A DNA stretch of 64,000 bases from contig JAXHNR010000001.1 of the NCBI GenBank assembly GCA_034520215.1, positions 1,044,560 to 1,108,559 on the forward strand, given 5' to 3'. The first letter of the stretch is position 1; each line of letters starts with the position of its first letter. Of this stretch, positions 16,609-24,897 are shown in pieces. Below the pieces are notes generated by a model that was not told the origin of the DNA, ran no database searches, and worked only from the letters and a program-made list of their open reading frames with translations. The position numbers were made by a program, and so were the translations under genes. Source of the DNA: Candidatus Krumholzibacteriota bacterium. GTDB lineage: Bacteria > Krumholzibacteriota > Krumholzibacteriia > Krumholzibacteriales > WJIX01.

Positions 16609-18375
16609 TTAAACTGATCGGTTAAAACGTTTTTCCAGATCAGAAAGATTCACGCGGAGTATTGTCGGGCGTCCATGAGGGCAGGTAAAGGGAAAATCTG
16701 TAGCGAATAGCCGGTCAACCAGGTTTTCCATCTCCTCTCTTGTGAGCTTTTGACCGAATCTTATAGCGGAATGGCACGCGAAACGTTTTAGAATTTCTTC
16801 AAGCTCCGTTTTATCTCTTCCTATCTCGCCAAGTATATCACGCAGAAGTAGTCCCTCATTCCAGTTTTTAACTCCGGCCGGGATACCCCTCACAACAATT
16901 GTCCTCATACCAAACGGCTCCACTTCGAATCCGATACGGGGAAGTATTTCCCAGTAATCTTCGAACTTCTTATATTCCCCGGGAGTCAACTCAATTGTTG
17001 CGGGAAAAAGCAATGATTGAATAGCAGGGGTATCCCCCGCTATGTTCTTTTTTGCCTGGTTATAAAGAATTCTCTCATGAGCAGCGTGTTGATCTATTAT
17101 AACCATTCCTCCTCTGATCTGTATCAATATATAACTGTCATGAAGCTGCCAGTATAATTTTGTTGATTCGAAGGGACTTTTATCTTTACCTTTTTCAAAG
17201 AGGGATTCAGGGGATTCTCGAAAAACACCATCGTTCATGTCACCGTCAGCTTTGCTCGCTTTATAATATTCTATATTTGTAACAGAAGGTGATTCTTCTC
17301 TCCCCGTCTCTCGGATGTTTTTTGATTCATTCTCGGCGGGGAATATGCTTCTGTATACAGATTCTACCTTATTCTGGAATGAGATTGTTTTTTCCCCTTT
17401 TACAATATTCCGTATAGAAGAAAATATGAGACTGTGAATATCTCTCTCGTTTTTGAATCTGACTTCTGATTTTGTAGGATGTACATTAACATCTATCATA
17501 TCAGGTGGTATTTCAAGAAATATAACGGCGACGGGGAAACGATTGTAGGGTATAACAGATTCATAAGCACGCTTTAAGGCGTATCCCATAACTTTGTTTG
17601 AGACGTATCTGTGGTTAACGAAAAAATGCTGTAATGTTCTGTTTCCTCTTGTTAATTCCGCGGAAGAAGTATAACCGAAGATTCTGAGCCTTCCACTTTC
17701 AGAATCGAAATAGTTTAGATCCCGGAATATGTCGCTCCCAAAGACGTCTTCCGTCCTGTCTTTAAGTTCAGCTGGATTAAAAGAAAATATTTCTCTGCCA
17801 TTTCCATTCATAACGATACCGATTTGAGGGAAAGAAAGACTGAATTTTTGAACGAAGGCGGTAATTCGCCTGAGTTCGGCGGAATCACTTGATAGAAATT
17901 TCATTCTCGCGGGCAGGTTGAAGAAGAGTTGCTCGGAGATAACAGTAGTTCCCTCTTTTCTGGGTACCGGGCTTCTCTCTATGAATTTATCGCCCTTCCA
18001 GACCATCTTTGTTCCAACATCTTCACCACCCGACTTTGATACTATAGTAAGGCGGCTGACAGATTTTATGCTCGCTAAGGCTTCTCCTCTGAATCCAAGA
18101 GTTTTGATATTTTCTATATCGTTGAAATTAGAAATTTTGCTGGTCGAGTAATTATCCGTTGCCATAGCAATTTCTCCCTGAGGAATACCAACACCATTGT
18201 CCTTCACCTCGATATACGATTTCCCCCCATTCTTGACGGTTATAGAAATCTTTGTTGCGCCCGCATCCAGAGAGTTTTCTATCAGTTCCTTGACAATATT
18301 TTTAGGTCTTTCTATGATTTCGCCGGCTGCTATTTTCCCGGCGGTTTCTTCTGATAACGTTTTGATAGAAGCCAA
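16609..18375 (-). CDS. mutL: DNA mismatch repair protein MutL
   Basis: GHKL-ATPase partner of MutS. The N-terminal ATPase has KIAAGEIIERPKNIVKELIE, DNGVGI and TLGFRGEALASI. The central region is variable. The C-terminal dimerisation/endonuclease domain has DQHAAHERILYN, ACHSAIRFGQ and CPHGRPT. The last residue of the DQHA(x2)E(x4)E metal motif appears to be Asn rather than Glu, so nicking activity needs checking. I chose the TTG start at 18375, which has AGAGGT 5 nt upstream; the GTG 18 bp earlier has no ribosome site. mutS is at 29361-31943. Confidence 0.95.
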   Translation of the reverse strand: MASIKTLSEETAGKIAAGEIIERPKNIVKELIENSLDAGATKISITVKNGGKSYIEVKDNGVGIPQGEIAMATDNYSTSKISNFNDIENIKTLGFRGEALASIKSVSRLTIVSKSGGEDVGTKMVWKGDKFIERSPVPRKEGTTVISEQLFFNLPARMKFLSSDSAELRRITAFVQKFSLSFPQIGIVMNGNGREIFSFNPAELKDRTEDVFGSDIFRDLNYFDSESGRLRIFGYTSSAELTRGNRTLQHFFVNHRYVSNKVMGYALKRAYESVIPYNRFPVAVIFLEIPPDMIDVNVHPTKSEVRFKNERDIHSLIFSSIRNIVKGEKTISFQNKVESVYRSIFPAENESKNIRETGREESPSVTNIEYYKASKADGDMNDGVFRESPESLFEKGKDKSPFESTKLYWQLHDSYILIQIRGGMVIIDQHAAHERILYNQAKKNIAGDTPAIQSLLFPATIELTPGEYKKFEDYWEILPRIGFEVEPFGMRTIVVRGIPAGVKNWNEGLLLRDILGEIGRDKTELEEILKRFACHSAIRFGQKLTREEMENLVDRLFATDFPFTCPHGRPTILRVNLSDLEKRFNRSV

Positions 18376-18555
18376 TAAATACCTCTTGTTCACAACTCAA
18401 TTATTAACAAGACTCGCGAAGCGTGTTCTAAGATAACACACCTTATACAGGGCGGGCAACGTAAAATCTATCGAACAAGAAAAGATTCAACCCCCTTCTA
18501 TAAAGACAGTTCCCCATATAGTTTATCGGTCGCGCTTGAATAAATTATCAAATTA

Positions 18556-20103
18556 TCAGATGCGGCCAAGGTTTATAAGTACTGTGGCAGTTCCATCATA
18601 TTCCGTGTTTACGTTGTAGCGGATAATAATATCTGAGTAATCATCGTCATTCAGATCGTAGACTGAAAGCCTCCCAAAGGCATTAACGTTTATTTCTACA
18701 GCAGCATCATCCGAGAATAATTTATCTTCATCCTCTACACCCCGGTATATTGAGAGTTCATCCTCATCAGTAGCATAAACAAAGTCTTTCCGTTTATCGC
18801 CGTCATAATCACCCTCGAGATTCATCGCGGGTGTATCGGTTTCTCCGGAGAAATCGATTTTGAGTTTTACTTCTTTTGAAAAATCAGGTCTTTCTGAAAA
18901 AGATCCATCTTTATTTAAAAGAAAGATATTAAAATTTATAGGCAACGATCTTGTAAGCAGTATGCGGATTATCGATGTAATACTTATCTTCACAGAAGGC
19001 ATTATAAGATCCAGACGTCCGTCACCATTGACATCGCTGATCATGGTTTCAGCGGATGCTGTTCCCTCGGAAATTATAACCTGTTGCGGCGAATCACTGT
19101 AATCATCCGGGCTGCCGCGGAATATGTTCAAAACACCTCGTAAATTCGTAAGCCCCTTAGAGGTTTGTTTCGTTACGATAGCATCGGCGTATCCGTCCGC
19201 GTCGAGATCATTTATAGTTGTTGTCAGGTTGCTTGTGCCCTCTATTTTTTCCTTCCTCGTACGTACATCGAAATTTCTTTCTTTCTGAACCTCAGTAGAA
19301 AAACCACCATCATTCATCCTCAGATAAACGGAGAGTTTATCGTCGTTTGTTACTATTAAGTCGCGTTTGTCGTCATTGTTGTAATCAATCAAGTTGATCG
19401 AAGGAAATGAGAAAGAAGAAGTAAGTCCTGAAGTTATGAAAGTTTCATCTTTGAAAGAATTCCATTCCCTGACTCGTGTATCTATTTTTACGTTAACACT
19501 GTTTTGAGATGTAAAATCACCTGTAGAATCACGTGAAAAAATAGTTAAGCCGTCAAATCGAAATACGGCGATATCATCTCTGCCGTCTTCGTTCCAGTCT
19601 CTGACGAAGTTTACATGCGGAATATACGACCTGGATGGTGAAACCATCATACCTTCGACCGGAAAAATGACTGAAGGAGTATTGTTGTAGAAAGCACCGT
19701 CAATTGAGTAGCATCTTATCTCATTCGCGGTAGAATAGATTATCTCCTTCTTTTTATCACCGATAATATCCCCCGTATCGAATATTGAGGCGAGAGTGTC
19801 AATTTCCCAAGACTGATCTGCCGCAGGTGAAAAACCGTCATCCGGACTATGGTAAAAGATGGATATCCACCTTGATTCATCAGGGGATAATCCCTTTCTG
19901 TGTGTTATCAGAATGTCTTTTAAACCGTCAAAGTCGACGTCTTCAATATGTATATCCTGCAGCTTATCAGCTACTCCCAGTTTTGATATCAAAAAGTAAT
20001 CTTTATCATCAGCTGAAGAACTTTCCGGAGTAATTATAAAAGTAAATATTACCAGACAAATATTTATTATCGCTTTCCTCATTAAACCTCTTTGTTTTGT
20101 CAT
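18556..20103 (-). CDS. Exported FG-GAP/VCBS-repeat protein
   Basis: A 515-residue predicted secreted protein. A signal peptide (hydrophobic stretch IINICLVIFTFIIT) is followed by seven repeats, each with an Asp-rich calcium-binding loop such as DVDFDGLKD, DWNEDGRDD, DYNNDDKRD, DLDADGYAD, DVNGDGRLD, DYDGDKRKD and DLNDDDYSD. These fold as an integrin-like beta-propeller. The ligand is unknown. ATG at 20103 has GGGAG 13 nt upstream; an ATG 21 bp later has AGAGG close by, so the exact start is open. It lies 42 bp after the ABC permease gene on the same strand, so cotranscription with the exporter and barrel protein is likely. Confidence 0.88.
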   Translation of the reverse strand: MTKQRGLMRKAIINICLVIFTFIITPESSSADDKDYFLISKLGVADKLQDIHIEDVDFDGLKDILITHRKGLSPDESRWISIFYHSPDDGFSPAADQSWEIDTLASIFDTGDIIGDKKKEIIYSTANEIRCYSIDGAFYNNTPSVIFPVEGMMVSPSRSYIPHVNFVRDWNEDGRDDIAVFRFDGLTIFSRDSTGDFTSQNSVNVKIDTRVREWNSFKDETFITSGLTSSFSFPSINLIDYNNDDKRDLIVTNDDKLSVYLRMNDGGFSTEVQKERNFDVRTRKEKIEGTSNLTTTINDLDADGYADAIVTKQTSKGLTNLRGVLNIFRGSPDDYSDSPQQVIISEGTASAETMISDVNGDGRLDLIMPSVKISITSIIRILLTRSLPINFNIFLLNKDGSFSERPDFSKEVKLKIDFSGETDTPAMNLEGDYDGDKRKDFVYATDEDELSIYRGVEDEDKLFSDDAAVEINVNAFGRLSVYDLNDDDYSDIIIRYNVNTEYDGTATVLINLGRI

Positions 20104-20145
20104 TTTTGATCTTTACTCCCTAATCTTAGGATAACATATAATATT

Positions 20146-20955
20146 TCAAAATTTTATTTCCTTTTTTGTGATGAACAATTGTCCCGCTGCTATTGAAATG
20201 ATCATATACACGCCTGAGACAGTTAACGTTTTCTTTATAAGCTCTGACCAGGAAAAAGGGAGAGGTAGGCCTTTGGCCATTGCGGTCATTTGTTCTAACG
20301 GGGATGAAATATAAGTGATCAATAAAAATCCTTTAAGTACGGGCAGGATCCCAATTACCATCATAAGAAAGCCAAAAGACAGTACAGTCGCTATTGACAA
20401 ACCCGGTCGGCAGAATAGAGTTGAAATAGCGGAGGTAAAACAAACAACCGCGAACAAAGTCGATAGAGAGAGCGATAGAACAAGAAGAAGTCTCAAGCCA
20501 AGGCTCGACGCGGAATGAATAACGTAATTTTTCTCAACCAGATTCGTTAAACCAAATTTAATCCAGGAAAGAAATAATACAAGAATTGTCGAACAAAAAA
20601 GCAATAAAGCGGCAATAAGGCATAGATAAATAATTTTACCTGTAAGCCAAGTTCTTCTTGACACGGGACTTACCCAGACTGATTTAACCGTGCCCATTGC
20701 AAATTCATTAGAAATCTGAAACGAAGTAATAATAACGAGGGTAAGAACAATTATATTTATTAACCAGCTTAAGCTGGCAGATGTTACATAGAAACCGTTC
20801 GGCAGGCCAAAATAGTTCCTTAAGGCCGCGGCGCTCAAGCCGACAAAAACAAGAATGGTAAGCAGAAAAAATGCCGCTGGAACAACAAATCTCATTTTGT
20901 TCCTTCTGAGTTTGTAAATTTCAGTGGAAATAATTGCCGAAAAGTTACGATTCAT
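20146..20955 (-). CDS. ABC-2 type transporter permease
   Basis: A 269-residue membrane protein with about six hydrophobic helices. The first follows a short cytoplasmic segment (STEIYKLRRNKMRF), as is usual for ABC-2 permeases. The extracytoplasmic and loop regions show no extra domain. Its start codon overlaps the end of the ATPase gene by 11 bp, so the two products almost certainly form one transporter. The substrate cannot be deduced. Confidence 0.9.
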   Translation of the reverse strand: MNRNFSAIISTEIYKLRRNKMRFVVPAAFFLLTILVFVGLSAAALRNYFGLPNGFYVTSASLSWLINIIVLTLVIITSFQISNEFAMGTVKSVWVSPVSRRTWLTGKIIYLCLIAALLLFCSTILVLFLSWIKFGLTNLVEKNYVIHSASSLGLRLLLVLSLSLSTLFAVVCFTSAISTLFCRPGLSIATVLSFGFLMMVIGILPVLKGFLLITYISSPLEQMTAMAKGLPLPFSWSELIKKTLTVSGVYMIISIAAGQLFITKKEIKF

Positions 20956-21874
20956 AAATATCCTCCTTCGTTAGCCGGAGGAATACACTTTCCAGTGATT
21001 CTCTCTTTTTGTTAATCTTCTTTAGATCAATTGAATTCTCCCTTAAAAGCGCTTTGATATCATCGGTTTCCAGGCCGGGTTCAATTAGTTGTATCTTGTT
21101 ATCTGATAGAGTAATTACGCCTTTGCCTTTAAAATGTTTTTTAAGTAACTTGACTGCCAAATCAGTATCATCTAAAACTAACTCGATTGTCTTCCCACAG
21201 GAAAGCTCGGACGGTTTGCCCGAAGCAACAATAATTCCTTTATTAATGATTATGATTTTGTCGCAGACCTGCTCTACTTCTTCCATTCGGTGTGAAGCCA
21301 GAAGCAGGGTTCTCCCCTCTTCGTGAGCAAGTCTGGGTAAAAACTCACGCACATTTGCAATACCGGCAGGGTCAAGGCCATTTGTAGGTTCGTCAAGAAG
21401 AAGCAGTTCCGGATTCCCGATAAGTGCTGAAACTAGACCCAGGCGTTGTTTCATGCCCCATGAATATTCTTTTACTTTTTTAGACTCCGTCCCTCTCAAT
21501 CCGGCGAATGTTAGAAGCTTTTCAATATCTGTCGATTCTGTATTTCTCGACCATTTTGTAATTAATCTCAGGTTTTCCGAACCGGTAAGATATGGATAAA
21601 ATGCCGGAGAATCAAATTGAACTCCCACCCTCGACAAAGCTCTTTTTTTATCCTTTTGAACATCTTTACCACCTATGAGTATTCGTCCCCGTGATGGTTT
21701 TAGAAGAGCGCAAATCAATTTAAAAGTAGTTGTTTTACCGGCCCCGTTAGGACCTAAAAAACCATAAACGCCCGGAGAATCCAGAACAATATTTATGTTT
21801 CTTAATGCCCTGGTTCTACCGTAATTTTTACTTAGATTCTCAATATTAAGTACAGGTGCTTTTCTGGTTATCAT
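20945..21874 (-). CDS. ABC transporter ATP-binding protein
   Basis: A 309-residue ABC-2 type ATPase. It has Walker A GPNGAGKTT, Q-loop region GVQFDSPAFYPYLTG, signature YSWGMKQRLGL, Walker B LLLLDEPTNGLDP and the switch His in LLASHRMEE. A C-terminal extension of about 90 residues is typical of CcmA-type exporters. AGGA lies 9 nt before the ATG, 10 bp after the stop codon of the barrel gene. It partners with the overlapping permease gene. Confidence 0.96.
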   Translation of the reverse strand: MITRKAPVLNIENLSKNYGRTRALRNINIVLDSPGVYGFLGPNGAGKTTTFKLICALLKPSRGRILIGGKDVQKDKKRALSRVGVQFDSPAFYPYLTGSENLRLITKWSRNTESTDIEKLLTFAGLRGTESKKVKEYSWGMKQRLGLVSALIGNPELLLLDEPTNGLDPAGIANVREFLPRLAHEEGRTLLLASHRMEEVEQVCDKIIIINKGIIVASGKPSELSCGKTIELVLDDTDLAVKLLKKHFKGKGVITLSDNKIQLIEPGLETDDIKALLRENSIDLKKINKKRESLESVFLRLTKEDIYES

Positions 21875-21884
21875 AATATAATTC

Positions 21885-23450
21885 CTAAAACGATCTTTGA
21901 GCTCGAATAATTATACGGGGTGTAAAGTTTTCACTTTCAAGATCTTCTGCTACATAAATACCAATATAAGGCAAGAAGGATTTCCCCGAGATTCCTACGC
22001 CGGCACTTTTTCTCCATTCTTCAAAAGATTTACTCAAGAATCCGAAAGGTGAATGTTTATTGTCAGAATCGGTTAAAATGCCAATATCTGAGAAAAGGAG
22101 AAGTTCGGCTCTCGTGAACAAAATATCAAGTAAGGGCAGTTTGGGCAGCTCGCTTCTCAGCTCTCCGGATACAAGCGCCAATCTGTCTCCTCTGTGAACC
22201 GTAAAGGGATAGTCTTCGACCCCCCTTATCCCCCCGTATCCATTAATGGAATGAGTTAACTGCCGGGGAATTTCATCAAAAGATGAAAAGAGTTTAAATC
22301 CCACATCGAATTTGAATCCCTCTGTAATTTCATTATAACGGTTCGTATTCATTTTAAAAGCGGAATAGGAAAAGTCTCCGGGGCCATCCGCTATACCTTT
22401 CTCAAAAAGAAAATCCAGTTTCCAGCCGTCATATTTCCATCCTGATTCGTCACGGGTATCAAAATTAAGGTCGATTCTTAAAGAAAGTCTTTTTCCATCA
22501 TCAATAGCCGGATTTACTCTGAATTTGTCATCTCCTCTAAAAATCGATGGTATTGATCTGGCTTTCAATGAGATGTCATTTTCAAACGATAGCACCGATT
22601 CTACTGAAAGGGCCTCTCCTGAATCATAGATAAATCCTATTTCTCCCCCCCTTTTTTCGTAATAATCCGCAAAATCATCACCGCAGAGTTCTACTATAGC
22701 GCCGTTCTCAAGACGTGATAATTGCCATTTATCGTTTGTAACCGTTTTCTTAAAGGCGCGTGCCACGAAATCAAACTCCTCAGAGTAAAAGGGAATTTTC
22801 ATTTGCGCGTTAAAGCCAAGGAAACCTCCGGTTTCTTTCCATATTGGAACTAATAAACGCGCGTACCATGATATATAGGGATCTTTGTGTTTATTATTGT
22901 GACGTTCGAGGCCCGCTCTTACAATATTATAATCAACACGGCAGGGATATCCCGGCTTTAAAGAATATTTTGTTTTTAAAGCATAGGGGTCCTCTTTCTT
23001 AATAAACACAATCTCTCCGTTCTCTTCGAATTGCCGGCTGTCCAGACGACACGCGCATTTGTAATAAAAAACGCCCCCTGATATTTCCGCCCGTCTGGAT
23101 TCGAATTTACCGCTGTTAACAAGCTTTACTCTTCCAGTAACCTTGGCATTTCCCGTGAGAACCAGTCTTCCATTTATTATCCAAGCGTCTCCGACAAGTA
23201 ATCCGCCGCTCTGTATATCAAGGGAACCGTCAATGATTATCAATGTTCCCTCTATAGTATCCCCTCTCGAGATCATAAATGGGCCGTATTTAACAGTATT
23301 CTTATTATTTTTCAGAATATCTGTTAGTTCTTGAGGGGACAGTTCAACCACTTTTTCATTATCTTTATATGATCTGCTTGCAGATAAATGCCGATATTGC
23401 AATACTAAACCGAGTATTACAGCGGTAATTATAATTATTTTATGTTTCAT
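21885..23450 (-). CDS. Outer-membrane protein: beta-helix-like N-terminus plus BamA/Omp85-like barrel
   Basis: A 521-residue predicted outer-membrane protein. After a signal peptide (IIIITAVILGLVL) comes a short repetitive beta-rich region at about 55-130 (DTIEGTLIIIDGSLDIQSGG, then WIINGRLVLTGNAKVTG), similar in style to bactofilin or polymer-forming beta-helices. A possible CACR cysteine pair follows. The remainder alternates like a beta-barrel, includes the surface-antigen-like GYGGIRGVEDYPF followed by GDRLALVSGELRSELP, and ends in a terminal Phe (RAQRSF) as BAM substrates do. I see no POTRA repeats. It heads a likely operon with the ABC transporter and the VCBS-repeat protein. Confidence 0.72.
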   Translation of the reverse strand: MKHKIIIITAVILGLVLQYRHLSASRSYKDNEKVVELSPQELTDILKNNKNTVKYGPFMISRGDTIEGTLIIIDGSLDIQSGGLLVGDAWIINGRLVLTGNAKVTGRVKLVNSGKFESRRAEISGGVFYYKCACRLDSRQFEENGEIVFIKKEDPYALKTKYSLKPGYPCRVDYNIVRAGLERHNNKHKDPYISWYARLLVPIWKETGGFLGFNAQMKIPFYSEEFDFVARAFKKTVTNDKWQLSRLENGAIVELCGDDFADYYEKRGGEIGFIYDSGEALSVESVLSFENDISLKARSIPSIFRGDDKFRVNPAIDDGKRLSLRIDLNFDTRDESGWKYDGWKLDFLFEKGIADGPGDFSYSAFKMNTNRYNEITEGFKFDVGFKLFSSFDEIPRQLTHSINGYGGIRGVEDYPFTVHRGDRLALVSGELRSELPKLPLLDILFTRAELLLFSDIGILTDSDNKHSPFGFLSKSFEEWRKSAGVGISGKSFLPYIGIYVAEDLESENFTPRIIIRAQRSF

Positions 23451-23519
23451 ATATTTTTATAATATCACAGGAAACGCTTATAATTAAATATTAATTCGGC
23501 TACTTTGAAAATTACTTTT

Positions 23520-23548
23520 TTGTGTTGAATAAACAAAATTATTATAAT
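23520..23548 (+). promoter_or_regulatory. Candidate sigma-70 promoter for the gene at 23678
   Basis: TATAAT (23543-23548) matches the -10 consensus exactly and lies 17 bp after TTGTGT (23520-23525), which shares TTG with the -35 consensus. It is in the divergent region and points toward the exported-protein gene, leaving an untranslated leader of about 120 nt. Confidence 0.4.
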
Positions 23549-23677
23549 AAAGGATAAAAATCAGGCATAATTTGACCGCGTGAATGACCAAAGTTATTCT
23601 AATCCAAATTATAAAAGAATCATTTAAGAGAGATAACAAGATAAAAGCGTCACAGGATCAATTGAAAGCAGCCGGCA

Positions 23678-24808
23678 ATGCGCGAAATATTCAAGAAATA
23701 CAAATTTATATTCTGTGTATATATGATTCTAATCTCTCTTGTTATTTCTTCCAGCAAGCCTCTTTCGGCACAATCTGACACCGAAGCCCTCAAGACAAGA
23801 TACTATTTCTATAATGGTCTTGATTATGGCAGCGAAACCCTTATAAATCCTATAAGACTTATTCTAAATGGAGGATTAGGAATATTACAGGTTGACAGCC
23901 GCAGCAACAGGCTCTCAGATATAGACTTTAAAAACGGGGCTGACAACCTATGGATGAATCTCAGCGATCCTTTCGGCGCTATTGGAAGAGAAGGCGCGGG
24001 CAAATTTTTTCTGAATGAATTATTTCCCGTCAGCTTAAAATCTAATGACGCTCATTACTGGCCTAATTACACATTGCACCTTATTGGAGGCGGAATGTCA
24101 TACAGGATGATGGCCGAGTGGTTTGAAATGCACAATTACGGACACCCCAGAACCTATTCTATATTGACTATTTCGCTGTATCATCTTCTTAATGAAGTAG
24201 TAGAAAACAACAAATTCGTAGGCTATTCCGCTGACCCTATAGCAGACCTTTATATTTTTGATCCCCTTGGAATATTGCTTTTCAACAGTGACAGAGTGTC
24301 GCGTTTCTTCAGTGAAACCCTTAATATGGCTGATTGGTCATATCAGGTTTGCTATAATCCTGAAAAGGGATCAGTTCAGAACATCGGTCAGAATTTCGTC
24401 TTAAAGTACTGGATTAACGATGATGAGAGTAAGGGGATTTTCTACCATATGGGCACTCACGGGGAATTAGGGCTGTCATTCAGGCGGCCCGGAGGCGATT
24501 GCATTTCTTTCGGAGCCGGACTCGTTCCTAAAAAATTAATAGATATCAGCAATAGCACAAACTTTCGCAGCCTGACGGCTGACCTTGTTGTTACAGCGGG
24601 TGTATTTTATGACCGCCACAATTCTCTTTTAGCTTCACTGATTTATTCTAAATCACAGGATTACATGTTGAGATTGAATCTTTACCCGGGGCTTTTTAAG
24701 ATCAAGAATGTCTCACCGGGAATATTCATGTCTCTAAGTCAGGATAATGATTTGAGTTTTGGAATAAATTTCAAACTGTTCCCATTTGGTATTTCTAATA
24801 CATTTTAA
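23678..24808 (+). CDS. Exported protein of unknown function
   Basis: A 376-residue protein I do not recognise with certainty. Residues 8-31 form a signal peptide ending near LSAQS. The middle contains hydrophobic, Gly- and His-bearing segments (YTLHLIGGGMSYRMMAEWFE, then HNYGHPRTYSI) and DPIADLYIFDPLGILLF. The C-terminal third alternates hydrophobic and polar residues in short strands and ends in Phe, suggesting an outer-membrane barrel or a membrane-associated protein. The ATG has no strong ribosome site, so the start is not certain. It is transcribed divergently from the barrel-protein operon and converges on the POT transporter gene. Confidence 0.7.
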   Translation: MREIFKKYKFIFCVYMILISLVISSSKPLSAQSDTEALKTRYYFYNGLDYGSETLINPIRLILNGGLGILQVDSRSNRLSDIDFKNGADNLWMNLSDPFGAIGREGAGKFFLNELFPVSLKSNDAHYWPNYTLHLIGGGMSYRMMAEWFEMHNYGHPRTYSILTISLYHLLNEVVENNKFVGYSADPIADLYIFDPLGILLFNSDRVSRFFSETLNMADWSYQVCYNPEKGSVQNIGQNFVLKYWINDDESKGIFYHMGTHGELGLSFRRPGGDCISFGAGLVPKKLIDISNSTNFRSLTADLVVTAGVFYDRHNSLLASLIYSKSQDYMLRLNLYPGLFKIKNVSPGIFMSLSQDNDLSFGINFKLFPFGISNTF

Positions 24809-24852
24809 AAAATATAATACTTTCCCCGGGGGGTATTAACCTGAAATGTAGA

Positions 24853-24887
24853 AAGAGCCGGGGCAAGTCTCAGAAACCCCGGCTCTT
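24853..24887. terminator. Bidirectional hairpin terminator
   Basis: AAGAGCCGGGG (24853-24863) pairs perfectly with CCCCGGCTCTT (24877-24887) across a 13-nt loop. It lies between two convergent genes, 10 bp from the POT stop codon. The flanks are not strongly T-rich, so it may rely on stem strength. Confidence 0.6.
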
Positions 24888-24897
24888 ATCTTACATA

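Noticed and set aside
23584-23778. 64-codon ORF overlapping the start of the exported-protein gene
   Set aside because: It lies in another frame, lacks a ribosome site and overlaps a frame with a clear signal peptide.
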